Shown here one piece after another: positions 1-6,277 of a DNA stretch of 9,997 nucleotides (position 1 is the stretch's first letter; each line of letters begins with the position of its first letter). The notes under the pieces are model-generated. The model ran no database searches. It was not told the DNA's origin and saw only the letters and a program-made list of their open reading frames with translations. This DNA is from an uncultured Coriobacteriaceae bacterium. Its GTDB lineage: Bacteria > Actinomycetota > Coriobacteriia > Coriobacteriales > Eggerthellaceae. The stretch spans positions 1 through 9,997 of the forward strand of contig CADBQL010000233.1 of assembly GCA_902796815.1 (NCBI GenBank), given 5' to 3'. Made by a program: the position numbers and the translations under genes.

Positions 1-86
1 CGAGCGCGAAGCTCCCGTTGCAAATCGCGTTCGATGGAAACGCAACCAGAAGAGCCCCCCCATCCAGCCGCATCCCCCCGTTGCTG
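1..86 (-). other. Left-edge stretch after DUF1638 gene; possible start of another minus-strand gene
   Basis: This 86-base stretch follows the stop codon of the DUF1638 gene. On the minus strand two ATG codons (71-73 and 61-63) open frames that stay open to the window edge. The first would begin MRLDGGALLVAF and the second MGGLFWLRFHRT. A G-rich run lies just before the first ATG but too close to be a good ribosome binding site; it is about 10 nt before the second. I cannot choose between them and recognise neither product. No terminator hairpin is obvious here, so the operon may continue leftwards. Confidence 0.25.
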
Positions 87-941
87 TTACGTATTCCAAT
101 CGTCAAAGTCTTCCTGTGCGATGGGCTGGCCAGGTCCGCTGACCAAAATGTCGCTATCCCAGTTGCCAGACATCAACTTGTCCATGACGTCGTTGCTGCC
201 CGGATCGACCTGAACACCTACTTCGAGGATATCAGCGCATTTCTGCGCATAATCCTGCACTTCGTCGATGTCGTAACAGCCGTTGTCGATGAGCGAAACA
301 GCACGGTATGCACCCCACATCGCTTTCATCAGCCGATCTGCACGACGTTCGCCGTACTTGCGCGCATAAGCCTCGCGCTGGCCAGTTATCAACGTTGCGT
401 CGTGGGCCCAACCACGCGTCAAGTACAAAATGCCCGCTTGCGCAAGCCCGCGGCACGTCCTCTCGCCCTCGAAGAGCATGAGGTTGATGCAATCGTCGAA
501 ACGCGGGATGACCAGCTTCGCATGCTGAGCCACGAGGCCCACCACGCCGTTTCCGCACAAGCCGATGGCAAGCAAAATCTCCGTTGCGCCGAGCCGCTCG
601 GCCTCGTTGATCATCTGCTGCAGGCGCGCACGAAGCGTGTCGGGGTTTTCGTGATAGCCACGGTCGACCCACATGATGCGCATGCCGCGTCCATACTTAT
701 CCCAGGCGGAGCGCACCTCGTCCTCCAGCATCGCACAGGCGATGAGGATGCGCAGGCCCTCGCCATCCTCGGTCTTACCGAAATACGGCGGCTGCGGCTC
801 GACGTCATCGGGTGAACCGCTCCAGTTGATGCCGCCGGAATTAGGCATAACGGGCGCAGTTTGAGAAGCGCTTGGAACTGCGCGCTCCGAAGCACCCGAT
901 TTGCCTACGTTCTCGAGCCCGCGATCCGTCGCATCTGCCAT
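87..941 (-). CDS. DUF1638 family protein, last gene of the methyltransferase run
   Basis: 284 residues from the ATG at 939-941. The product matches what I know of the DUF1638 family, a cytoplasmic protein often encoded beside corrinoid methyltransferases; its biochemical role is not established. Family hallmarks visible: ILIACAM (65-71), a GLCGNG motif with Cys129, PRFDDC (146-151, Cys151) and TRGWAHD (175-181). These conserved Cys, Asp and His residues could form a metal or cofactor site (inference). The start is chosen because it lies two bases after the TAA of the upstream gene (TAA-CT-ATG), which suggests translational coupling; no strong ribosome binding site is seen. A longer frame opens at 1007 but would overlap the upstream gene. 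Oddity: about 60 residues of Ser/Pro/Gly-rich sequence precede the recognisable domain. The frame ends in TAA at 87-89. Confidence 0.8.
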   Translation of the reverse strand: MADATDRGLENVGKSGASERAVPSASQTAPVMPNSGGINWSGSPDDVEPQPPYFGKTEDGEGLRILIACAMLEDEVRSAWDKYGRGMRIMWVDRGYHENPDTLRARLQQMINEAERLGATEILLAIGLCGNGVVGLVAQHAKLVIPRFDDCINLMLFEGERTCRGLAQAGILYLTRGWAHDATLITGQREAYARKYGERRADRLMKAMWGAYRAVSLIDNGCYDIDEVQDYAQKCADILEVGVQVDPGSNDVMDKLMSGNWDSDILVSGPGQPIAQEDFDDWNT

Positions 942-943
942 AG

Positions 944-1822
944 TTACGCCAATACCAACTCGCGGATTTTGCCGTTTGCGATCGAAATGCCCGAGTTCTT
1001 GATGCACGCTTGACCGACAATCTTCAACTGACCGCGCAGCTGCAGAATCGCCTCGAAGAAATCGACCTTCTGACCCAGATCGTGGATCTTCACATCCGCA
1101 AGACCGGTGTCGATGAGCGCATAGGCGAATTTCGGGCAGAGCTGCAACACCATCGTATCGTCGATATGCTTGACGAGCTTTTTCATGAATGGATGGGTGA
1201 ACTCACGCGTCGACCACTCCATGAGCTTGGGACTCAGAATCTCGAGCGAGCCGGCGGAATCGGAATACGTAATGATTTCGACACCGCACGCGCGAGCCTC
1301 GTCAACATAGTGCAGCAGCTGCTCGCCAATCTTGTTCATGACCGCAATCGTCGCTTCGGGCTGCTTGCGCTGCATTTTGATAACCTTGCGCGATTCCATG
1401 AGCGATTGCATCTGCGTCCACGGTCCCGCGATTTCGAGGCACACATGCTCGCCCGCGTCTGCTAGCATGCGACACGCTTCGAGCACCTCGCGAATGCGCC
1501 CTTGCGAAAAATCGATATCGGGCAATGCCAGGAAATCTTCGGGGCTTTCGCAAATCGGCGCGGCTGAGCGCGGACCGGTATTCGCGTCGCCGAAGTTCAC
1601 GTTGCCGCCGACAGCTTCCATCTCTACCGTGCGGCAGAACGGAAGCAAGGCGAAACCATCGTGATTGTACTCCTTAATAGCCAGCGCGAGCTTCACCATG
1701 GTTTCGCGATGCTTGTACGCATCGGGAAACTCCAGATCGAGGCCTTGCGTGACCTCGGCACTCACGCCAACTGAATTTGAATAATCGCATATGAAATCGC
1801 GGATCTTCGGTTGTTCAGCCAT
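944..1822 (-). CDS. Short UroD-family (methylcobamide methyltransferase-like) protein with altered zinc site
   Basis: 292 residues. It belongs to the uroporphyrinogen decarboxylase/MtbA-MtaA fold family, whose corrinoid branch transfers methyl groups between methyl-corrinoid proteins and thiols or other methyl carriers. Family features: a TIM-barrel-like pattern, LEIAGPWTQ (129-137), IITYSDSAG (183-191) and KIVGQAC (267-273). The canonical HxC zinc pair is replaced by Q227-L228-C229. The protein stops about 50 residues before the usual end, so the usual third ligand (the Cys of the ATGCDIP-like motif in the neighbour at 3930-5006) is absent. Cys273 is nearby but not at the equivalent place. 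The start is supported by GGAG five bases upstream of the ATG. It is followed two bases later by the DUF1638 start. It may be a non-catalytic partner, or may bind its metal differently; no frameshift that would restore a normal C-terminus was seen in the following sequence. Confidence 0.8.
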   Translation of the reverse strand: MAEQPKIRDFICDYSNSVGVSAEVTQGLDLEFPDAYKHRETMVKLALAIKEYNHDGFALLPFCRTVEMEAVGGNVNFGDANTGPRSAAPICESPEDFLALPDIDFSQGRIREVLEACRMLADAGEHVCLEIAGPWTQMQSLMESRKVIKMQRKQPEATIAVMNKIGEQLLHYVDEARACGVEIITYSDSAGSLEILSPKLMEWSTREFTHPFMKKLVKHIDDTMVLQLCPKFAYALIDTGLADVKIHDLGQKVDFFEAILQLRGQLKIVGQACIKNSGISIANGKIRELVLA

Positions 1823-1887
1823 TGCTGCTCCATTTCGTTATCGTAACGTTCGATGGGAAAGGGGCTGCTCCCCATCTTTCCCACCGA

Positions 1888-1975
1888 TGAGTCTTGCCCC
1901 TGGGGCGCGACTCACTAGCCGAATGAGTCTTGCCCCTGGGGCGTGACTCACTGCCCCTGGAGCGCGACTCGCTCA
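1888..1975. repeat. Palindromic repeat cluster A (two full units plus one partial)
   Basis: Full 27-bp units at 1888-1914 and 1924-1950 and a degenerate partial unit at 1952-1975. Each full unit has outer arms TGAGTC and GACTCA and an inner GCCCC-T-GGGGC palindrome, joined by short non-complementary linkers (TT on one side, GC or GT on the other). The partial unit ends in TCA at 1973-1975, which on the minus strand is the TGA stop codon of the activator gene. The cluster sits between the activator gene and the short UroD gene and may act as a transcription terminator or mRNA 3'-end stabiliser. There is no long T-run, so a classic intrinsic terminator is not established. Confidence 0.9.
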
Positions 1976-3775
1976 TTTAGGGACAGGGAACATCAAGCAG
2001 TCGGAGAAAAGCCGCTCGTAGTTCTCGGTTGCGCCGAGCTCCATGTAGTCCATCTCGTGAGCCAGGCGCTCCATGTCGCGCTTGACCTCCTCTGACATGA
2101 GCGCCATGTAAGCACCGGTCTGGGACGTGTTGCCAGCATAGACGATGCGGTCTTCCACTTCGGAGGGCAAGATACCTGTGCCCGTAATGCTGTTAGGCGT
2201 CAAATGCGCGCCGAACTGGCCGGCAATGACGACCTTGTTGAGCTCGTCCATCGTAATGCCAGCTTTGTTCAGCAATGCCACGAAGCCCGAAAGGATCGCA
2301 CCCTTGGCAAGCTGTACCTGGCGCACGTCGCCCTGTGTGACGAGCAGCTGCTCGGGCGCTTCGGTCAGGATGAACGCGCGCTTGCCATCATCGTCCTGCA
2401 CCATGCGCGCGCGGCGCCAATCATCTTCGCCGAGCTTTTCCAATTTGACGAACGCACCGTTCTTGCGCACGAAACCGCACTTCAGAAGTTCACGCATGAC
2501 GGCAAGAATACCGCTGCCGCACAGACCCGCCGGCTCTGCGTCTCCGATAATCTTGAACTCGTTTTCTGCCTCGGTAACCGTAATCTCCTCGATGGCCCCT
2601 TCAGCTGCGCGCATGCCAGCAGAAATGTTCATACCCTCGAGCGCAGGACCCGCCGCACACGAGCAGGACAAAAGCTTCCCCTGCGCAGCGAGCACGATTT
2701 CGCCGTTCGTTCCGATGTCGATGAACAGCACGTTGCCCGGCTCATGCTCGAGGTCGCACACATAGGCACCCGCCACGATATCGGCACCAATATAGGCAGA
2801 AACATGAGGCAAAGCATACAGGCGCGCACCTGGTGCAACATCGATGCCGATTGAGGCCGCAGGCAGGTCCTTGGCCCGCGCGAAGGCTGGCGCGAACGGC
2901 GCCTTGCCGATGCAACGAGCATCCACGCCGAGCAGCATATGCATCATCGTGCAGTTAGCGCCCACTGTTATCTCGTATATAGACGTGCGAGGCACGCCCG
3001 TCTCGCCGCAAATCTCGCCGATCATCCCATTGATGGACTTGACCATGGCCTTCTGCAGGTTCGCAACGCCATTTTCGGGATGTTCTAGCTCGTAGGTGAT
3101 GCGCGTGAGCACGTCGAGGCCGAAGACCTTCTGCGCATTGATCTGCGACGCATTGGCCATACGTTCACCCGTGGCCATGTCCACAAGCTCGCAGACCACC
3201 GTCGTCGTACCGATGTCGATAGCCACACCATAAAGTGCATCAGTCGTGTCGCCGGGTTCAAGGCGAACAACCTGGCCGCCATGCAGTACCGCCGTCCAGT
3301 CGCCCGGAGTGAGCCCTGCGTCGGCAAGCACATCAAGCGCGATAGCGTCGACGCCGAGCTGTTCGCAAACCTGGTCCTCGAACGGCGTTTGGTCCTCGAG
3401 AGTTGGCCGATGCACGACGACTGTGCGCTTGGAGGTTTCGGGCGCGAAATCGAATTCGCGCATGAGGCCGGTTGTCAACACCTCGTGCTTGCGCTCCTTG
3501 TGCACGAGCTCGACGACGAGGTCTTCTGTCGGCTCGATCAAGCATGACAAGCGGATGCCTGCCTCCCTATCGCTTTTCGAAAGCAGTCGCTCCTCAGTTG
3601 CCGAAACGGCGAATTCCTGTCCATCAACGAGTTTGATTCGACACTTGCCGCACGTGCCTTTCCCATTGCAGGGATTGTTCACGAACACATCGTTGTCCAG
3701 CAACGTCTCGAGCAACGATTTTCCGGGAACATACTCGATGGCCTTCCCGCTCGGCTTGACTGTTATCGTCGGCAC
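1973..3775 (-). CDS. Corrinoid activation protein, 2Fe-2S ferredoxin plus ASKHA ATPase (RACo-type)
   Basis: 600 residues from a GTG start. Family role: it reduces inactive Co(II) corrinoid on the methyl-carrier protein back to Co(I), coupled to ATP hydrolysis. The N-terminal plant-type ferredoxin domain (about residues 1-90) has Cys36, Cys42, Cys45 and Cys78 in the CxxxxxCxxC...C spacing for a 2Fe-2S cluster. After a linker domain, the ASKHA ATPase core shows two phosphate motifs, DIGTTT (187-192) and DIGTNGE (353-359), GLCGSG (417-422), the QGDVRQVQLAKGAI block (481-494) and AGQFG (518-522). The frame is open to an ATG at 3832, but the GTG at 3773-3775 is preferred. AAGGGAGG lies seven bases before it, and the translation from there begins PTITVKPSGK, as usual for the family. 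It is 154 bp downstream of the methyltransferase gene. The stop codon overlaps repeat cluster A. Confidence 0.93.
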   Translation of the reverse strand: MPTITVKPSGKAIEYVPGKSLLETLLDNDVFVNNPCNGKGTCGKCRIKLVDGQEFAVSATEERLLSKSDREAGIRLSCLIEPTEDLVVELVHKERKHEVLTTGLMREFDFAPETSKRTVVVHRPTLEDQTPFEDQVCEQLGVDAIALDVLADAGLTPGDWTAVLHGGQVVRLEPGDTTDALYGVAIDIGTTTVVCELVDMATGERMANASQINAQKVFGLDVLTRITYELEHPENGVANLQKAMVKSINGMIGEICGETGVPRTSIYEITVGANCTMMHMLLGVDARCIGKAPFAPAFARAKDLPAASIGIDVAPGARLYALPHVSAYIGADIVAGAYVCDLEHEPGNVLFIDIGTNGEIVLAAQGKLLSCSCAAGPALEGMNISAGMRAAEGAIEEITVTEAENEFKIIGDAEPAGLCGSGILAVMRELLKCGFVRKNGAFVKLEKLGEDDWRRARMVQDDDGKRAFILTEAPEQLLVTQGDVRQVQLAKGAILSGFVALLNKAGITMDELNKVVIAGQFGAHLTPNSITGTGILPSEVEDRIVYAGNTSQTGAYMALMSEEVKRDMERLAHEMDYMELGATENYERLFSDCLMFPVPK

Positions 3776-3835
3776 GACCCAGCCTCCCTTCAACTTGATA
3801 CCACGCTCTATTCGCGCGCCCATAAAACGCACGAT

Positions 3836-3881
3836 AAGGGGCGAAGAGAATTGCCTTGATGGCGTACTCTCTTCTCCCCTT
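3836..3881. other. Long intercistronic hairpin between methyltransferase and activator genes
   Basis: Left arm 3836-3849 (AAGGGGCGAAGAGA) and right arm 3868-3881 (TCTCTTCTCCCCTT) form a 14-bp stem with a single mismatch around an 18-nt loop. Within the operon transcript (minus strand) it lies in the gap between two genes. It is followed by ATCGTGCG and TTTT, which is a weak tail for a terminator. On the plus strand it is followed by a T/A-rich stretch, though no plus-strand gene ends there. Likely roles are partial termination, RNA processing or stabilisation that sets the ratio of methyltransferase to activator (inference). Confidence 0.7.
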
Positions 3882-3929
3882 GTTTATTAAATGAATTGCA
3901 TTCCTGCGCTGCAACTAATACACGTCAAA

Positions 3930-5006
3930 CTATTCCCACTTTGCAGGATCAAGCGGATATTTGGCCAGTTCACGCACACCATCCATGAACGCATCAACAT
4001 TCTCGATAGGAGCTGGCAGCGGAATGTCGCACCCAGTGGCAATGATGTAACCGCACGGAGAATCGTATGCCTGTTTAAGGTTTTCCTTGATGTTGCGGTA
4101 AATGTCCTCGCGATTACCCAGCATCATCGTGGCATTGGGGCTGACATTGCCGATGAGCGGAAGCTTATCGCCGCAAACGCCCTTGACGTAAGACAAATCG
4201 ACAGCGTCATCGACGCTCAACATGTCGCAACCGCTTTCGCTCATAGCCTGGGTGAGCTTGGTCGTGTCGCCGCAGATGTGGTAACCGCAGCCGCCGCCGA
4301 TGTCGTGGCAGAACTTGAAGACTTCCTGCGTATAGGGCAGCGAGAACTCGCGGAATTCGGACTCGTTGATAATCGTGCCCGAAGCTACCGGATCGCACAG
4401 GAACGGCGTCGCGCCGACCTTGATGAACTCCTCGCACACAAGCTTGACAGCTTCATTGCAAATCTTGAGGAGCTTGTGTACCTGTTCGGGCTTTTTCCTC
4501 TTGGCACGCAGCAGCTTGTCGACGGGCAGCAGGCCAGACGCAGCGCTGAAAGCACCGGGTAAGGTGATGCTTACGCCCACCTCTTTGCCGTACTTGTCAA
4601 GGCACCTTTCGGTCGCCTCGATGTTCATCTTCATCCACGGATCGTTTTCCTTGCGAACCGCGTCGATGTCCCAATCTATCTTGTCTACGTCATCGACGTC
4701 TTTCAGCAAATGCTCGTCGATGGCGGGAAGAGCGTTTTCTGGATCGGTCCAGGTGCTGCCAAGGGCATGGGGTACACCATGGAGGCTGTACTCGATGACC
4801 ATCGTGTCATGGCCCCATTTTTCGTAAGCAGCAATCTGGCATTCTGCACGATTTTCTGCACTTGCGCGGTACCATCTCTGCGTCTGATTAAGCACGCGCG
4901 GAGCATACGAGATGACGAACGGCATCATCGGCAGGCGGTCGAAAGGCTCTCCCGCGAACATTGCGCCCATTCTCTCATTCGGTGTCATTTGATCTAGTGG
5001 ATGCAT
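3930..5006 (-). CDS. Zinc-type UroD-family corrinoid methyltransferase
   Basis: 358 residues. It belongs to the MtaA/MtbA/O-demethylase methyltransferase branch of the uroporphyrinogen decarboxylase family. Members bind zinc and move a methyl group between a substrate or thiol and the cobalt of a corrinoid protein in the cytoplasm. The zinc ligands fit H243-x-C245 (YHICGDT) and C326 (IATGCDIPLP). IGNVSPNA (285-292) and ENVDAF (335-340) are also typical. The start is set at the ATG 5004-5006, beginning MHPLDQMTPNERM, because AGGGAGAAGG lies immediately upstream and the family normally starts with this segment. An in-frame ATG at 5081 would add 25 atypical residues. The gene follows the corrinoid-protein gene by 96 bp, so the two are likely co-transcribed partners. 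The substrate cannot be read from the sequence; both substrate-side and carrier-side roles are possible. Confidence 0.88.
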   Translation of the reverse strand: MHPLDQMTPNERMGAMFAGEPFDRLPMMPFVISYAPRVLNQTQRWYRASAENRAECQIAAYEKWGHDTMVIEYSLHGVPHALGSTWTDPENALPAIDEHLLKDVDDVDKIDWDIDAVRKENDPWMKMNIEATERCLDKYGKEVGVSITLPGAFSAASGLLPVDKLLRAKRKKPEQVHKLLKICNEAVKLVCEEFIKVGATPFLCDPVASGTIINESEFREFSLPYTQEVFKFCHDIGGGCGYHICGDTTKLTQAMSESGCDMLSVDDAVDLSYVKGVCGDKLPLIGNVSPNATMMLGNREDIYRNIKENLKQAYDSPCGYIIATGCDIPLPAPIENVDAFMDGVRELAKYPLDPAKWE

Positions 5007-5059
5007 TCCTTCTCCCTTCGTTCCACTATGCATAACTAACACAACAAGGTTGACGCTCC

Positions 5060-5090
5060 GCGGGGCATGCCCCTTTGCCACACGCCCCGC
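5060..5090. other. GC-rich hairpin between corrinoid-protein and methyltransferase genes
   Basis: GCGGGGC (5060-5066) pairs with GCCCCGC (5084-5090) around a 17-nt loop. An overlapping perfect palindrome GGGGCATGCCCC (5062-5073) offers an alternative fold. No T-run follows on the minus strand, so it is not a convincing terminator. It may affect RNA processing or the relative dose of the abundant corrinoid carrier over the methyltransferase (inference). Confidence 0.5.
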
Positions 5091-5102
5091 AAAATGCTTG
5101 TG

Positions 5103-5759
5103 CTATTCGAGCCCGACGAGCTCTTTGGCGACCGCCACAGCCTCGACAGCGTTGGCCGAATAACCCTCGGCACCGATCTCGTCAGCGAATTTGCGTGAAA
5201 TCGGGCTGCCGCCGACCATAACCTTCACGCGGTCGCGGATGCCTGCTTCTTGCAGCTTCTCGATGACGGTGCCCATGCCACTCATCGTCGTCGTCATCAG
5301 CGTCGACATCGCGACGATATCCGCATCGACCTCCTTGGCCTTCTCGACGAATGCATCGAGCGGCACGTCGCGTCCCAGGTCGTACATCTCGAAGCCAGCA
5401 GTCTCGAGCATGATCTTTACCAGGTTTTTCCCAATGTCATGCGTGTCGCCCTCGACAACGCCGATGACAACCTTCTTGGCCTCGCCCATGGATTCGTCGG
5501 CGTCCAGATGTGGGCGCAGGATCTCGAGACCTGCGTAGAGCGCGTCGGAGCACAGCAGCACGTCGGTGACGAAGTACTCTTCCTCGTCGTAAAGCTCGCT
5601 GGCCTTGTTCATGCCCGCCACGAGGCCGTCCATGATGCCGTCATACGCGTTGTAACCTGCATCCAGGTACTCGTTGCACACGTCGACGACGTCCTCGTCT
5701 TCCATCTCGACGACGCACTCGTACAGTTTTTCAATAAGCTCTTCTTTGCTCGCTGCCAT
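5103..5759 (-). CDS. Corrinoid (methyl-carrier) protein, MtbC/MtmC-like
   Basis: 218 residues, a typical length for stand-alone corrinoid proteins of methyltransferase systems. It carries the cobamide whose cobalt accepts and donates the methyl group. An N-terminal helical cap domain (about residues 1-90) is followed by a Rossmann-like B12-binding domain. The base-off/His-on motif is D105-T-H107-D-I-G110 (EGDTHDIGKNLV), with His107 the predicted lower cobalt ligand. The supporting motifs MSTLMTT (151-157) and VGGSPIS (182-188) are also present. The ATG at 5757-5759 has AAGGAG nine bases upstream. It is the first gene of the five-gene minus-strand run, with a long regulatory-looking region upstream, so it probably sets the operon's promoter position. 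It should be the shared substrate of the two UroD-family proteins and the target of the RACo-type activator. Confidence 0.95.
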   Translation of the reverse strand: MAASKEELIEKLYECVVEMEDEDVVDVCNEYLDAGYNAYDGIMDGLVAGMNKASELYDEEEYFVTDVLLCSDALYAGLEILRPHLDADESMGEAKKVVIGVVEGDTHDIGKNLVKIMLETAGFEMYDLGRDVPLDAFVEKAKEVDADIVAMSTLMTTTMSGMGTVIEKLQEAGIRDRVKVMVGGSPISRKFADEIGAEGYSANAVEAVAVAKELVGLE

Positions 5760-5854
5760 TGCCAGCTTCTCCTTCCGATTGTGCGCACGCCCACTCTTTG
5801 ACGTGCCCCCTTCCTGCGCAAGCTTCTGATTTCAGTCTCTTTGCCATCCGATCT

Positions 5855-5888
5855 GCAAAGTCATACCCTTCCACGTCATATGACTTGC
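5855..5888. promoter_or_regulatory. Inverted repeat, candidate operator upstream of the corrinoid operon
   Basis: GCAAAGTCATA (5855-5865) and TATGACTTGC (5879-5888) form a near-perfect inverted repeat (one extra A in the left arm) separated by 13 bases. The right arm is also part of the perfect 10-bp palindrome GTCATATGAC (5875-5884). It lies roughly 95-130 bp upstream of the corrinoid-protein start, a suitable place for a regulator binding site. No regulator gene is recognised in the window, so function is inferred from position and symmetry only. Confidence 0.4.
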
Positions 5889-5914
5889 GGAAGCGACATA
5901 GAACCACTTGCCCG

Positions 5915-5936
5915 ATTGGCGCTCCATGCCGCCAAT
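5915..5936. promoter_or_regulatory. Second inverted repeat in the divergent region
   Basis: ATTGGCG (5915-5921) and CGCCAAT (5930-5936) are perfect 7-bp complements separated by 8 bases, about 155-177 bp upstream of the corrinoid-protein start. This could be an operator or a small hairpin in a long 5' leader. Nothing else supports a specific role. Confidence 0.3.
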
Positions 5937-6277
5937 GCGTGCTTGTTCGCGGGAATCAAATACAACTTTTTGTAATGCGCAGATGAGATTTGCTTTGGAA
6001 CGTTACGCGCCGAAGTTTGCAGAATGAGCGCGCGTTTGTTTCGAAACATATAGCAGAATATCAGAAGCGAAATGCCCTTCAACAACTTGAGAGCGTGTTC
6101 AGAAAAGTTGCATGGGCGTCTCGCGCTGCCTTTCGGCGTACTTGATTCTAACGAGCCTGTTTAGCAGCGATGTATTATCAAATTCTATAAGCATCACCGT
6201 TTTATATGCGTAGATTCTTGGTAGATTCACACCGTTTCATCAGGCGCTATGCTGCCAATGAGCTGTAAAGTTTCCCC

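Larger units (their letters stand above)
5760..6277. other. Divergent intergenic region between corrinoid-protein gene and plus-strand transposase-like gene
   Basis: This 518-bp stretch contains no convincing gene; a minus-strand frame at 5876-6085 lacks recognisable features. The left part holds the ribosome binding site of the corrinoid-protein gene and two inverted repeats (listed separately). The right part (about 5950-6277) is more AT-rich and would hold the promoter of the plus-strand gene, but I cannot fix -35/-10 boxes with confidence. A stretch GAGCGTGTTCAGAAAAGTTG (6091-6110) resembles the terminal sequences of some insertion sequences. Its complement was not found at the other end of the transposase-like gene. 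No cobalamin riboswitch core was recognised. Confidence 0.6.

Noticed and set aside
18..815. Long plus-strand frame of 265 residues
   Set aside because: It is antisense to the DUF1638 gene, has no recognisable family features, and no supporting start signals.
5007..5081. N-terminal extension of the methyltransferase from an ATG at 5081
   Set aside because: The 25 extra residues are atypical for the family, and a strong ribosome binding site directly precedes the internal ATG at 5006.
5876..6085. 69-residue minus-strand frame in the divergent intergenic region
   Set aside because: No recognisable features or good ribosome binding site; it overlaps the inverted repeats and is likely noise.
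5760..6277. Cobalamin riboswitch or other known leader upstream of the corrinoid operon
   Set aside because: No B12-box-like conserved core was recognised on the minus strand; only inverted repeats of unknown role are visible.
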